A stretch of DNA of 64,000 bases from Paractinoplanes abujensis (GCF_014204895.1 NZ_JACHMF010000001.1:8990001-9054000), one strand, 5' to 3'; shown: positions 24,544 to 34,614, counted from the first letter of the stretch. Program-made: numbers and translations. Notes: generated by a model from the letters alone, not told the origin.

Positions 24544-25766
24544 ACCGGCATCCGGGCGAGCACGTTCTCCGCCTCGCGGGCCACCCGGCGGGCGTCGAAG
24601 TCACGAGCCCGGTCGTAGGTGGCGACCGTGGCCGCCGCGATCTGCGGCCAGGCGAAGTCGTCGTGCACCCGGCGCCGGGCCCGCCGGGCCAGGGCCCGGG
24701 CGTGCTCGCGGTCGGCCAGCACCGCGCCGACCGCCGTGGCCAGCGCGGCCGGGTCGCCCGGGGTGAACTTCACGCCGGTGACGCCGTCGTCGACGATCTC
24801 GGCCAGGCCGCCGGTGCCGGCCACCGCGACCGGGGTGCCCGCGGCCGCCGCCTCCAGCGCCACCATGCCGAAGGGCTCGTAGATGCTGGGCACCACGTAA
24901 CAGTCCGAGGCGCCCATCAGGCCGGTCAGGTGGTGACCGGTCAGGAAGCCCGCGAACGTGACGCCCTCGGTGGCCACTGCCTCCAGTTCGGCGCGGTACG
25001 GGCCGTCCCCGGCGATCACCACGCGCAGGCCCGGGTGCCGCTCGCGCAGCGCGGGCACGGCGGCCAGCAGGTGCTGCACGCCCTTCTCGTAGACGAGCCG
25101 CCCGGCGAAGCTGACCAGCGGACCGTCCGGACCGGCGTAGCGGCGGCGGGCCGCGGCCACCGCGCGGGGCCGGGGCGACCAGGCCAGCATGTCGACGCCG
25201 TTGCGGACCACGTCGATGCGCCCGGCCGGCATGTCGAACAGGCGTTGGACCTCGGCCCGCATGTAGTCGGAGCAGACGATCGTGCGGGTGGCCTCGTGCG
25301 CCAGCCACCGTTCGATGTCGTCGATCGAGCGGTTGTGCGGGTGCGGCAGCCAGCCCTGGTGCCGGCCCGACTCGGTGGCGTGGACGGTGGCCACGAGCGG
25401 GACGTCGAGGTGGTCGCGCACGGTCACCGCGGCCTGGGCGACCAGCCAGTCGTGCGCGTGCACCACGTCGTAGTCGCCGGTGCGGGCGGCGCGCAGGGCC
25501 GTACGGGTCAGGGTGTGGTTGAAGCCCATCGCCCACGACAGCATGTCGCCGTCGCGCACCTCGAACCGTACGGGGTCGTCGGGCGCCCGGAGGATGCGCA
25601 CACCCTCGGCGTATTCCTCGCGCAGCGCGCCCGGTGCGTGCCGGGTGACCACGGTGACCTCGTGCCCGGCCGCGGCCAGCGTCGTGGCCAGGGCGTGCAC
25701 GTGCCGGCCGAGCCCGCCCACCAGCAGCGGCGGGTATTCCCAGGACAGCATCAGGATGCGGCTCAC
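24540..25766 (-). CDS. GT4 alpha-glucosyltransferase resembling mycobacterial Rv3032
   Basis: A 408-residue GT-B enzyme. The N-terminus ILMLSWEYPPLLVGGLGRHV and the stretch VVHAHDWLVAQAAVTV closely resemble mycobacterial Rv3032, the alpha-1,4-glucosyltransferase of glycogen and methylglucose lipopolysaccharide synthesis. The acceptor side shows VATVHATESGRHQGW. The donor site has GRLVYEKGVQHLL and the EX7E motif EPFGMVALE. The GTG overlaps the stop of the debranching-type gene, so the two are coupled. The role is elongation of an alpha-1,4-glucan from a nucleotide sugar. The donor (ADP- or UDP-glucose) cannot be told from sequence. Confidence 0.85.
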   Translation of the reverse strand: MSRILMLSWEYPPLLVGGLGRHVHALATTLAAAGHEVTVVTRHAPGALREEYAEGVRILRAPDDPVRFEVRDGDMLSWAMGFNHTLTRTALRAARTGDYDVVHAHDWLVAQAAVTVRDHLDVPLVATVHATESGRHQGWLPHPHNRSIDDIERWLAHEATRTIVCSDYMRAEVQRLFDMPAGRIDVVRNGVDMLAWSPRPRAVAAARRRYAGPDGPLVSFAGRLVYEKGVQHLLAAVPALRERHPGLRVVIAGDGPYRAELEAVATEGVTFAGFLTGHHLTGLMGASDCYVVPSIYEPFGMVALEAAAAGTPVAVAGTGGLAEIVDDGVTGVKFTPGDPAALATAVGAVLADREHARALARRARRRVHDDFAWPQIAAATVATYDRARDFDARRVAREAENVLARMPV

Positions 25767-27502
25767 GGCTCGTACCTCGAGATCACGCGGAGGAGCTCGG
25801 CGACGGATCGCGCCGAGAAGGGAAGACCGGTCGCCCGGTGCGGCGGGTCGCCGTCGGCGCGTTCGCTCACCGACCCGGCGCCCCACTCGCCGAGGTGCGC
25901 CCGCAGACCGTCGAACAGGCCCTCGGACGGCACGTCGAGCGTGGCGCAGGCGTCGGCGTACGGCCCGATCAGCCAGGGGTGGACGCTGCCGTGCTCGGGC
26001 GCGCCGCCCTGGTAGCCGTACTCGGCCGGGGCCAGGGTGCGCAGGCCGAGCGGGGTGAGCAGCGCCCCGCCGATCCGCCGCAGCGTCGCCTGCCCGCCCG
26101 TCCCGCGCATCGGGGCGTGCGGCAGCGACCAGGCGAGCAGCTGGTGCGGGCGCAGCGAGGGGTCGTTCTGGTGACTGCCCGCGCCGAGCGGATAGGGCGT
26201 GGCCGGCCCGTCGATCACGTCGTGGAGCCAGCCCTCGGGGGCCGGGAACCGCTGCCGGAACGCCTCCCGGGCCCGGGCGTGCCGGGCCCGCAGCGCGGTG
26301 CCGTCGCCGCCGGTCTCGGCCCGCAGGTCGGCCAGGGCGGCCAGGGCGTTGACCCAGAGCGCGTTGACGCCGACCGGCTTGCCGGTGCCCGCGATCGCGA
26401 CCAGGTCGTCGCCCCCGTATTCGTCGAGGCGGGCGGCCAGTGGCTCGGCGAGCTCGGCGGCCAGGTCGCTGTCGCCGGTCCGGCGGACGTGCCGGTCCAC
26501 GGCGTGCACGAGCCACAGCGCGGACTCCAGATCGGCCGGGGCACTCGCCCGCAGCAGCTCGCGCCCCTCGTCGGCCCGCCCCGTGTCGAGGAACAGGCCC
26601 TCGTACGCGATCGCGGTGTCGATGAGCCGGGGCCCGGCCCCCGGGTACCCGGTCACGACGTCGGGACGGTCAGCGGCCCGGACGATGAAGGCGTCGGCCG
26701 CGAGCACGAGCGTCTCGGCCGGACCGTCGGCCTTGGCCGTGACGATCAGCTCCCGGGCGCGGTCACGGGCCGCGCGGATCACCGACGACGCGGCGGGTGG
26801 CGGGTCGGCCGGGTCGCCGCCCCAGGCCGAGATCTCCATCACGTCGCCCGGGCTCACCCGATCGAAGTACGTTCCCGCGTGCCAGAGATCCTCGGCCGTC
26901 CCGTCGTGCCGCGTGTACGCCCCGAGGTGCCATTCGCCGCCGGCCTGCCAGCCCGGCCCGCAGATCCGGTACGCGTCCTCGACGACCACGCCGCCCGCGG
27001 CCGGTTCGACCCGCAGCGGACCGTCGCCCGCGCGCCGCTCGCCGTGCACGTCGCGCCAGGTGCACAGGGCCGCCACGGCCAGCCCGACCGGGCCGGGCGC
27101 GGTCACCACCCGATGCGTCACGGCGACCGACGGGTGGCCGTGACGCATCGCGATCTCACGCTCGATCACCACGTCGCCGATCCGCCAGCGCCACCGCGGC
27201 ACGCCGTCGACCAGAGCGAACGTCTCCAGGTAGCGGTGGCCGGACGGGTCGCTGACGCCGGACGCCCACTCGTGCGTGTAGAGCGGCACCTTCGCGCCCG
27301 AGGGGAGTGTCACCGTCAGGTCCAGCGCGGCCAGCGCGCTCGCGCCGGCAAAGGTCAGCAGGGAGTGGGAGCGGCGGGTGCGCAGCCCCGGGACGGTCCC
27401 CGCGGCGAAGCCTCCAAGACCGTCGGTGACGAGCCATTCGCGATTCGGGGAACCGCTTGCCTCCGGTCCGAAGATATGTGACACGGGGCAAGGAATGCTC
27501 AC
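25763..27502 (-). CDS. amylo-alpha-1,6-glucosidase (glycogen debranching enzyme family)
   Basis: A 579-residue cytoplasmic protein of the archaeal/bacterial debranching family. The N-terminal domain begins REWLVTDGLGGFAAGTVPG, the family signature, with RRSHSLL. The (alpha/alpha)6 catalytic half includes SALWLVHAVDRHVRRTGDSD, VNALWVNALAALADL, RPHQLLAWSLPHAP and YQGGAPEHGSVHPWLIGPY, which carries the likely acid residues. The start is unclear: GTG at 27502 or at 27484, neither with a strong ribosome site. Its stop overlaps the Rv3032-like GTG. It removes alpha-1,6 branches and is divergent from glgX, a second unrelated debranching enzyme. Confidence 0.85.
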   Translation of the reverse strand: MSIPCPVSHIFGPEASGSPNREWLVTDGLGGFAAGTVPGLRTRRSHSLLTFAGASALAALDLTVTLPSGAKVPLYTHEWASGVSDPSGHRYLETFALVDGVPRWRWRIGDVVIEREIAMRHGHPSVAVTHRVVTAPGPVGLAVAALCTWRDVHGERRAGDGPLRVEPAAGGVVVEDAYRICGPGWQAGGEWHLGAYTRHDGTAEDLWHAGTYFDRVSPGDVMEISAWGGDPADPPPAASSVIRAARDRARELIVTAKADGPAETLVLAADAFIVRAADRPDVVTGYPGAGPRLIDTAIAYEGLFLDTGRADEGRELLRASAPADLESALWLVHAVDRHVRRTGDSDLAAELAEPLAARLDEYGGDDLVAIAGTGKPVGVNALWVNALAALADLRAETGGDGTALRARHARAREAFRQRFPAPEGWLHDVIDGPATPYPLGAGSHQNDPSLRPHQLLAWSLPHAPMRGTGGQATLRRIGGALLTPLGLRTLAPAEYGYQGGAPEHGSVHPWLIGPYADACATLDVPSEGLFDGLRAHLGEWGAGSVSERADGDPPHRATGLPFSARSVAELLRVISRYEP

Positions 27503-27707
27503 TGAGAACGAATTCAAACCTTCACGTGTCGTAGTCCTCCCGGCGGGTATCCACCGGTGGCGAGGACGTGGTCCATCCCATCGGCAAGAATGACCGACGA
27601 CACGTTTGCTCAGGGTTACTCCGGCGCAAGAGGGGCATGACGCTCGGGCCGTGGTGCCGGCAGCTGAGCGCATCGCAGTACGGTCGGTCGAGGGGTGGGA
27701 GCACGAC

Positions 27708-29819
27708 ATGCAGGTTTGGCCTGGTCACCGGTACCCGTTGGGTGCCACGTACGACGGCACGGGCACGAACTTCGCGATCTTCTCCGAGGGGGCCGAGGCG
27801 GTCGAGCTGTGCCTGTTCGACCCCTCCGGCAACGAGCGCAAGGTCCAGTTGCACGAGCAGGACGCGTTCGTCTGGCACGCGTATCTCCCCGGGGTCGAGC
27901 CGGGCCAGCGCTACGGGTATCGCATGTACGGGCCCTACGACCCGTCCCGCGGTCTGCGCTACAACCCGCACAAGCTACTGCTCGACCCGTACGCGCGGGC
28001 CGTCGACGCCGACATCGACTGGCATCCGGCCATGTACGCGTACGACATGGAAAATCCGGATCAGATGTCCGACCTCGACTCGGCGCCGTACATGGCCAAG
28101 GGCGTGGTCGTGAACCCGTACTTCGACTGGGGCAACGACCGCCGGCCGGACATCCCGTACCACCACTCGGTGATTTACGAGACCCATGTCAAGGGCCTGA
28201 CCGAGCGCCACCCCGAGGTGCCCAAGGACATGCGGGGCAGCTACTCGGCGATCGGCCACCCGGCCATCATCGAGCACCTCAAGAGCCTGGGCGTGACCGC
28301 GGTCGAGCTGATGCCGGTGCACCAGTTCGTGCACGACAACCGGCTGGACGACCTGGGCCTGCGTAACTACTGGGGCTACAACACGCTCGGCTTCTTCGCG
28401 CCCTACCACGGCTACTCGTCGACGGGCACGCTCGGCCAGCAGACCCAGGAGTTCCGGGGCATGGTCAAGGCGCTGCACAAGGCGGGCATGGAGGTGATCC
28501 TCGACGTCGTCTACAACCACACCGCCGAGGGCAACCACCTGGGCCCCACGATGAGCCTCAAGGGCATCGACAACCGGACGTACTACCGGCTCGTCGACGA
28601 CCAGCCGCAGTTCTACATGGACTACACGGGCACCGGTAACAGCCTCAACGTGCGCAGCCCGCAGAGCCTTCAGCTGATCATGGACTCGCTGCGCTACTGG
28701 GTGACCGAGATGCACGTCGACGGCTTCCGCTTCGACCTCGCCTCGACCCTGGCCCGCGAGTTCTACGACGTCGACCGGCTCTCCACGTTCTTCGAGGTCG
28801 TGCAGCAGGACCCGGTGGTGGGCCAGGTCAAGCTGATCGCCGAGCCGTGGGACGTCGGCCCCGGCGGCTATCAGGTAGGCAACTTCCCGCCCAACTGGAC
28901 CGAGTGGAACGGCAAGTACCGCGACACCGTACGGGACTTCTGGCGCGGCGAACCGGCCACGCTGGCCGAGTTCGCGTCGCGGATCACCGGCTCGGCCGAC
29001 CTGTATCAGGACGACGGCCGTAAACCGTTCCACTCGATCAACTTCGTGACCGCGCACGACGGGTTCACGCTCAACGACCTGGTCGCCTACAACGACAAGC
29101 ACAACGAGGCCAACGGCGAGGAGAACCGGGACGGCGAGAGCCACAACCGGTCGTGGAACTGCGGCATCGAGGGCCCCACCGACGACGAGAAGGTGCTGGC
29201 GCTGCGGGCCAAGCAGCGGCGCAACTTCCTGGCCACGCTGATGCTGTCGCAGGGCGTGCCGATGATTTCGCACGGCGACGAGCTCGGCCGCACCCAGCAG
29301 GGCAACAACAACGCGTACTGCCAGGACAACGAGCTGGCCTGGATCGACTGGGGCGACGCCGACGAGCAGCTGCTCGAGTTCACCCGCAAGCTCACCGCGT
29401 TCCGGCACCGCCATCAGGTGTTCCAGCGACGGCGGTTCTTCACCGGCCTGCCCGTGACCGCCCGCGGCGGTGGCGACCCGCTGCCCGACCTGGAGTGGTT
29501 CACCCCCGACGGGCGGCCGATGGCCGGCGACGACTGGGGCAACGACTTCGGCCGGGCGGTCGCGCTGTTCGTCAACGGCGAGGGCATCCGCGAGCGCGGC
29601 CAGTACGGCCAGCGGCACGTGGACAGCTCGTTCCTGCTGTTCTTCAACGCCCACGATGCCCCGATCGAGTTCGCCACTCCACCGGCTGAATACGGTGAGA
29701 AGTGGGAAAGGGTTATCGAGACGGCGGAGCCGTCCCCGGATCGCCCGTCGGTCGTCGAGGCCGGCAACAAGATCTGGGTGCCCGACAGGTCGCTCATCGT
29801 GCTCGACAGGACGGTCTGA
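27708..29819 (+). CDS. glgX: glycogen debranching enzyme GlgX (GH13)
   Basis: A 703-residue isoamylase-type debranching enzyme that hydrolyses alpha-1,6 linkages of phosphorylase-trimmed glycogen, releasing malto-oligosaccharides. An N-terminal CBM48 (residues 10-100) precedes the GH13 barrel. The nucleophile is Asp343 in DGFRFDLAS, the acid Glu379 in LIAEPWDVG and the third acid Asp451 in VTAHDGF. QFYMDYTGTGNSLNV is typical of GlgX. The ATG at 27708 has GGGAG seven bases upstream; an upstream open frame lacks coding character. treY begins immediately after its stop, so the malto-oligosaccharides feed directly into trehalose synthesis. Confidence 0.95.
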   Translation: MQVWPGHRYPLGATYDGTGTNFAIFSEGAEAVELCLFDPSGNERKVQLHEQDAFVWHAYLPGVEPGQRYGYRMYGPYDPSRGLRYNPHKLLLDPYARAVDADIDWHPAMYAYDMENPDQMSDLDSAPYMAKGVVVNPYFDWGNDRRPDIPYHHSVIYETHVKGLTERHPEVPKDMRGSYSAIGHPAIIEHLKSLGVTAVELMPVHQFVHDNRLDDLGLRNYWGYNTLGFFAPYHGYSSTGTLGQQTQEFRGMVKALHKAGMEVILDVVYNHTAEGNHLGPTMSLKGIDNRTYYRLVDDQPQFYMDYTGTGNSLNVRSPQSLQLIMDSLRYWVTEMHVDGFRFDLASTLAREFYDVDRLSTFFEVVQQDPVVGQVKLIAEPWDVGPGGYQVGNFPPNWTEWNGKYRDTVRDFWRGEPATLAEFASRITGSADLYQDDGRKPFHSINFVTAHDGFTLNDLVAYNDKHNEANGEENRDGESHNRSWNCGIEGPTDDEKVLALRAKQRRNFLATLMLSQGVPMISHGDELGRTQQGNNNAYCQDNELAWIDWGDADEQLLEFTRKLTAFRHRHQVFQRRRFFTGLPVTARGGGDPLPDLEWFTPDGRPMAGDDWGNDFGRAVALFVNGEGIRERGQYGQRHVDSSFLLFFNAHDAPIEFATPPAEYGEKWERVIETAEPSPDRPSVVEAGNKIWVPDRSLIVLDRTV

Positions 29820-32090
29820 ATGCCCCCTTCCGGAACCTACCGAGTCCAGGTCCGCCCCGACTTCGGATTGAAGGCCACCGCCGAGCTCGCCGATTACCTG
29901 GCCGAGCTCGGGGTGAGCCACCTCTACACGGCACCGCTGCTGACCGCGACTCCCGGGTCCGAGCACGGGTACGACGTCGTCGATCACTCGGCGGTCAGCC
30001 CCGCGCTGGGCGGCGCCGCCGCCCTGTCTGATTTGTCCAACGCGTTGAAGAACGCCGGCCTCGGGCTCGTGGTCGACATCGTGCCCAACCATGCCGGCGT
30101 GGGCGTTCCGCACGTCAACCCGACGTGGTGGGACGTTCTGCGCCGAGGGCGCGAGTCGGAGTTCGCCGACTTCTACGACATCGACTGGTCGCGCGGCCGG
30201 ATCCTGCTCCCGACCCTGGCCGACTCGCCCGACGCGCTGGACGATCTGCGCCTCGAAGACGGCGAGCTGCGCTACTTCGACAAGCGCTACCCGATCGCCG
30301 ACGGCACCGGCGACGGCACGCCCCGCGAGGTGCACGACCGGCAGCACTACGAGCTGGTCAACTGGACCCGCGGCGACAGCGAGCTCAACTACCGGCGCTT
30401 CTTCTCGATCGTCGATCTGGCCGGGCTGCGCGTCGAGGACCCGAAGGTGTTCGACGCCACCCACGCCGAGATCCTGCGCTGGGTCCACGAGGGCATCGCG
30501 CAGGGCCTGCGGGTCGACCACCCGGACGGGCTGCGCGACCCCGGTGCGTACTTCGAGCGGTTGCGCGCGGCCGCGCCCGAGGCCTGGATCGTGGTCGAGA
30601 AGATCCTCGAACCGGGGGAGGAGATGCCCGGCTGGCCGGTCGCCGGCACCACCGGCTACGACGCGCTGGCCGAGGTCGGCGGCGTCTTCGTCGACCCCGG
30701 CACCGAGGCCTTCTTCGACACCCTGCAGCACCACCTGGACGGCAGCGTGACGTCGTGGCAGGACCTGGTGCACGAGACCAAGTACACGGCGGCGACCAAG
30801 CTGCTCGGGGCCGAACTGGCCCGGATGGCCCGGCTCGTGCCCGAGGTCGAGGCCGCCCCGCGCGCCCTGGCCGAGCTGGCCGCGTGCTTCCCGGTCTACC
30901 GTTCCTACCTGCCGTACGGGTCCCGTCAGCTGGCCAAGGCGCGGGCCGAGGCCGGTCGCCGCCGCCCGCAGCTGATCCCGGTGCTCGACCAGCTCCTCGG
31001 GCGGCTGCGCAACCCGGACGACGAACTGGCCGCCCGGTTCCAGCAGTACACCGGCGCGGTGATGGCCAAGGGCGTGGAGGACACCGCGTTCTACCGCTGG
31101 ACCAGGTTCACCGCGCGCAACGAGGTGGGCAACGACCCCACCGACTTCGGTGTCGCCCCGGACGACTTCCACGAGGCCACCGAGGAGCGCCGGCGCCACT
31201 GGCCGGACGCGATGACGTCGCTGTCGACCCACGACACCAAGCGGAGTGAGGACGTACGGGCTCGGCTCGCGGTTCTCTCCGAGGTGCCCGGGGACTGGAC
31301 GGAGGTGGTGCGCCGCTGGGTGCGGATCGCCCCGCTGCCCGACCCGGCCCTCGCGCACCTGGTCTGGCAGGCGGCGGTGGGGGCCTGGCCGCTGTCGCGG
31401 GAACGGCTGCAGGCGTACGCGCTCAAAGCCGCGAAGGAGGCGGCCGCCTCGACCAGCTGGACGCAACCCGACGAGGCTTTCGAGACCGCACTGCGCGAGA
31501 TGGTCGACCGCATCTACGACGACCCGGCCCTGCACCGCGAAGTGGCCGACTTCGCCGCGTCGATCACACCGCCCGGCTGGATCAACTCGCTGGGCCAGAA
31601 GGCCGTGCAGCTGACCATGCCCGGGGTGCCCGACGTCTATCAGGGCAGCGAGCTCTGGGACTTCTCGCTGGTCGACCCGGACAACCGCCGCCCCGTCGAC
31701 TTCGCCGCCCGCCGCGAGTTGCTGACCCGCATCGACGACGGCTGGCTGCCCCCGGTCGACGAGACCGGCGCGGCCAAACTGCTCGTCACCAGCCGCGCCC
31801 TGCGCCTGCGCCGGCAGCGGCCCGAACTGTTCGCCGGCTACCGCCCGCTCTACGCCGAGGGACGCTGCGGCGAGCACCTGCTGGGCTTCGACCGGGGCGG
31901 CGCCGTGACCATCGCCACGCGGCTGCCGGTCGGATTGTCACGCCACGGCGGCTGGGGCGACACCGAGGTTTCACTCGACGGCCACAGCTGGACGGAAGTG
32001 TTCACGAATACCAGCTACGGCGGGAACCGCCTCTCGGTGGCCGAGCTCCTGCGTACCTATCCCGTCGCGCTCCTGGTGAAAGAGAAATGA
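29820..32090 (+). CDS. treY: maltooligosyl trehalose synthase
   Basis: TreY isomerises the reducing-end alpha-1,4 bond of malto-oligosaccharides to an alpha,alpha-1,1 bond. The 756-residue length is normal. The N-terminus GTYRVQVRPDFGLKATAELA and the stretch DIVPNHAGVGVPHVNPTWWD identify the family. Catalytic region motifs are GLRVDHPDGLRDP (nucleophile Asp), IVVEKILEPGEEMP (acid Glu) and LSTHDTKRSEDVRARL (third Asp). The ATG abuts the glgX stop with no gap; AGGACGG inside the glgX end serves as ribosome site. The stop overlaps the treZ ATG. Confidence 0.95.
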   Translation: MPPSGTYRVQVRPDFGLKATAELADYLAELGVSHLYTAPLLTATPGSEHGYDVVDHSAVSPALGGAAALSDLSNALKNAGLGLVVDIVPNHAGVGVPHVNPTWWDVLRRGRESEFADFYDIDWSRGRILLPTLADSPDALDDLRLEDGELRYFDKRYPIADGTGDGTPREVHDRQHYELVNWTRGDSELNYRRFFSIVDLAGLRVEDPKVFDATHAEILRWVHEGIAQGLRVDHPDGLRDPGAYFERLRAAAPEAWIVVEKILEPGEEMPGWPVAGTTGYDALAEVGGVFVDPGTEAFFDTLQHHLDGSVTSWQDLVHETKYTAATKLLGAELARMARLVPEVEAAPRALAELAACFPVYRSYLPYGSRQLAKARAEAGRRRPQLIPVLDQLLGRLRNPDDELAARFQQYTGAVMAKGVEDTAFYRWTRFTARNEVGNDPTDFGVAPDDFHEATEERRRHWPDAMTSLSTHDTKRSEDVRARLAVLSEVPGDWTEVVRRWVRIAPLPDPALAHLVWQAAVGAWPLSRERLQAYALKAAKEAAASTSWTQPDEAFETALREMVDRIYDDPALHREVADFAASITPPGWINSLGQKAVQLTMPGVPDVYQGSELWDFSLVDPDNRRPVDFAARRELLTRIDDGWLPPVDETGAAKLLVTSRALRLRRQRPELFAGYRPLYAEGRCGEHLLGFDRGGAVTIATRLPVGLSRHGGWGDTEVSLDGHSWTEVFTNTSYGGNRLSVAELLRTYPVALLVKEK

Positions 32091-33814
32091 CGTTATTTGA
32101 GGTGTGGGCACCCGAGAAGACCGTACGGCTGTCTCTCGGTGGCGAGGAGCTGGAGATGGAACGCGGAGCGGACGGGTGGTGGCGGCGGGACGTGCCGTCG
32201 GCCGCACCCGGCACCGACTACGCGTACGTGCTGGAAGGCGAGAAACGGCCCGACCCCCGGGCCCAGTGGCTGCCCGAAGGCGTCCACGGCCCGAGCCGGG
32301 TCTACGACCACACGGCCTTCGCGTGGAGCGACCAGGCGTGGACCGGCCGCCAGCTGCCCGGCTCGGTGCTCTACGAGCTGCACATCGGCACGTTCACGCC
32401 CGAAGGGACCTTCGACTCCGCGATCGAACGCCTCGACCACCTCGTCGAGCTGGGCGTCGACCTGGTCGAACTGCTGCCGGTGAACTCGTTCAACGGCGAG
32501 TACAACTGGGGCTACGACGGGGTCGCCTGGTTCGCGCCGCACGAGGCGTACGGAGGTCCCGACGGGCTCAAGCGCTTCGTGGACGCCGCCCACAACCGTG
32601 GCCTGGGCGTGGTGCTCGACGTGGTCTACAACCACTTCGGCCCGTCCGGCGCGTACGCCCCGATGTTCGCCCCCTACCTGAGCCCGGCCGGCTCGAACCC
32701 GTGGGGCGACTCGGTCAACCTGGACGGGCCCGGCGCCGACGAGGTGCGCCGCTACATCGTCGACAACGTGCTGATGTGGCTGCGCGACTACCACGTCGAC
32801 GGGCTGCGCCTGGACGCCGTGCACGCGCTGGCCGACCACTCGGCGATCCACCTGCTCGAACAGATGGCCGTCGAGGTCGAGTCGCTCTCCAGTTTCTTGC
32901 GAAGGCCGCTCTCGCTCATCGCTGAATCCGATCTGAACGACCCGAAACTGATCACCCCGCGTGAGGCCGGCGGCTACGGGCTCAACGCGCAATGGGACGA
33001 CGACGTCCACCACGTGCTGCACGCGCTGCTCACCGGCGAGCGACAGGGCTACTACGGCGACTTCGGCTCACTGGAATCGCTGCAGACGGTGCTGACCGGC
33101 GCGTTCTTCCACGCGGGCACGTATTCGAGCTTCCGTGGGCGCCGGCACGGGCGGCCGGTCGACCGGGCCCGTACACCGGGTCACCGTTTCGTGGCCTTCC
33201 TGCAGGACCACGACCAGATCGGCAACCGGGCCATCGGCGACCGCATCTCCGCCACGCTCTCCCCGGGCCTGCTCAAAGTCGGCGCCACGCTGCTGCTGAC
33301 CTCGCCCTTCACGCCGATGCTGTTCATGGGCGAGGAATGGGCGGCCAGCAGCCCCTGGCAGTTCTTCACCAGCCACCCCGAACCCGAACTGGCGGCCGCC
33401 GTGCAGAACGGCCGGCGCCGCGAATTCGCCGCCCACGGATGGGCCGAGGCCGAAGTGCCCGACCCGCAGGACCCGGAGACGTTCCGGCGCTCCAAGCTCG
33501 ACTGGGACGAGGTGGCCAAGCCGGGGCACGCCGAGATCCTCGACCTCTACAAGCGGCTGATCGCGCTGCGGCGGGCCCGGCCCGAGCTGACCGACCCGTG
33601 GCTCGACAAGGTCGAGGTCTGGCACGGCGACCAGCACCTGGTGATGCGGCGCGGGCAGACCGCGGTGGCCGTCAACCTGGCCCCGGCGCCGCAGACGGTC
33701 TCGCTGCGCGACGTGCCGTCGAAGGTGCTGCTGGCCACGGCCGAGGGCGTCATGCTGCAGCGCGATCGTGTGGAGCTGCCGGCCGAGAGCGCGGTCGTCG
33801 TCGCATACCGCTAG
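32087..33814 (+). CDS. treZ: malto-oligosyltrehalose trehalohydrolase
   Basis: TreZ cleaves maltooligosyl trehalose to free trehalose. The protein has 575 residues, with an N-terminal beta domain (FEVWAPEKTVRLSL) and a GH13 barrel. Motifs include VLYELHIGTFTPEGTFDSAI, VNSFNGEYNWGYDGV, DGLRLDAVHAL (nucleophile), LIAESDLNDPKL (acid) and FLQDHDQIGNRAIGDR (third Asp). All are typical of TreZ. The ATG overlaps the treY stop as ATGA. With GlgX and TreY it makes a complete glycogen-to-trehalose pathway. Its stop overlaps the convergent unknown gene by 4 bp. Confidence 0.95.
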   Translation: MTLFEVWAPEKTVRLSLGGEELEMERGADGWWRRDVPSAAPGTDYAYVLEGEKRPDPRAQWLPEGVHGPSRVYDHTAFAWSDQAWTGRQLPGSVLYELHIGTFTPEGTFDSAIERLDHLVELGVDLVELLPVNSFNGEYNWGYDGVAWFAPHEAYGGPDGLKRFVDAAHNRGLGVVLDVVYNHFGPSGAYAPMFAPYLSPAGSNPWGDSVNLDGPGADEVRRYIVDNVLMWLRDYHVDGLRLDAVHALADHSAIHLLEQMAVEVESLSSFLRRPLSLIAESDLNDPKLITPREAGGYGLNAQWDDDVHHVLHALLTGERQGYYGDFGSLESLQTVLTGAFFHAGTYSSFRGRRHGRPVDRARTPGHRFVAFLQDHDQIGNRAIGDRISATLSPGLLKVGATLLLTSPFTPMLFMGEEWAASSPWQFFTSHPEPELAAAVQNGRRREFAAHGWAEAEVPDPQDPETFRRSKLDWDEVAKPGHAEILDLYKRLIALRRARPELTDPWLDKVEVWHGDQHLVMRRGQTAVAVNLAPAPQTVSLRDVPSKVLLATAEGVMLQRDRVELPAESAVVVAYR

Positions 33815-34509
33815 TGGTGCAGGGCGGTCCGTCCGACCGCGTCCGGAGCGGGCGTGGCCGGGCGGACGCCGCGCCACAGCTGGCTGACCCGGTAGGCGAG
33901 CGCCCGCGTGCCGTGGATCGTGCCGGTCGGGTGCAGGTCGGCGGCCGTGTTGCGGATCGGGTCGAAGGCCAAGGCGGCGTCCGTACGGGTGGGCAGCGGG
34001 CCGCCGGTGAAGGTGACGCGGCCGAAGGGGTGGTTGCCGGCGAGCAGGGTGATCCGGCCGGCGGTGATCCCGTTCAGGTCCGCGCCCAGTGCGCCGTCGG
34101 CGCGGGCGGCCAGGTAGATCTTGTCGCCCGTGCCGGTGCGGTAGGCCAGGATCGAGCCGTACAGGGTGTCGAACGAGCGGCGCGGCGCCGGCAGATGCCT
34201 GGTGAGCCGGCCCTGTCCGCAGGTTGACAGCAGCAGGTCGAAGTCGCGTTCGGGGCCGTGTACCCGGACGACGAGGCCGAGCACGTCAGGCCGGCCGGGC
34301 TTCGTGCCGACGCCCTTCGAGATCCGTACGGTGACGTCGTGCCGGGCCGGGCGGTCGATCAGCTCGGCCCCCGTGTCCAGGCCCCAGACCTCCAGTTCGC
34401 CGGCGAACGAGCGGCCGTCCGGGTGCAGGAAGCGGCGATGGCGGGAGCGGACGATCCGGACGCCGAGCGCGGTCACGAGCGCGGCGCCGGCGATGACGGA
34501 GGGCCTCAT
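33811..34509 (-). CDS. hypothetical protein with N-terminal membrane anchor, 232 aa
   Basis: The first 20 residues are hydrophobic and followed by RSRHRR, consistent with a membrane anchor or uncleaved signal. The remainder is beta-rich and soluble (SFAGELEVWGLDTGAELID, VTVRISKGVGTKPGRPDVLG, RTGTGDKIYLAARADG, GGPLPTRTDAALAFDPIRNT). It lacks Cys in a motif and has no recognisable catalytic residues. It overlaps the treZ end by 4 bp convergently and is divergent from the tethered binding protein. I do not recognise its family with confidence. Confidence 0.65.
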   Translation of the reverse strand: MRPSVIAGAALVTALGVRIVRSRHRRFLHPDGRSFAGELEVWGLDTGAELIDRPARHDVTVRISKGVGTKPGRPDVLGLVVRVHGPERDFDLLLSTCGQGRLTRHLPAPRRSFDTLYGSILAYRTGTGDKIYLAARADGALGADLNGITAGRITLLAGNHPFGRVTFTGGPLPTRTDAALAFDPIRNTAADLHPTGTIHGTRALAYRVSQLWRGVRPATPAPDAVGRTALHH

Positions 34510-34614
34510 GCCGTTTCGCGTACCCCGCGGGGGCGGGGTGAATCAGCCCTGCCGGGAATCCCGGTTGTGACATTCATGCGGCACTATTGGCCCGCCATGA
34601 CTGGGGGTGGGGCG

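Noticed and set aside
27975..31877. 1300-codon open frame on the minus strand
   Set aside because: It is the antisense shadow of glgX and treY; its translation is Val/Gly/Arg-rich without motifs, while the plus strand has complete catalytic motifs.
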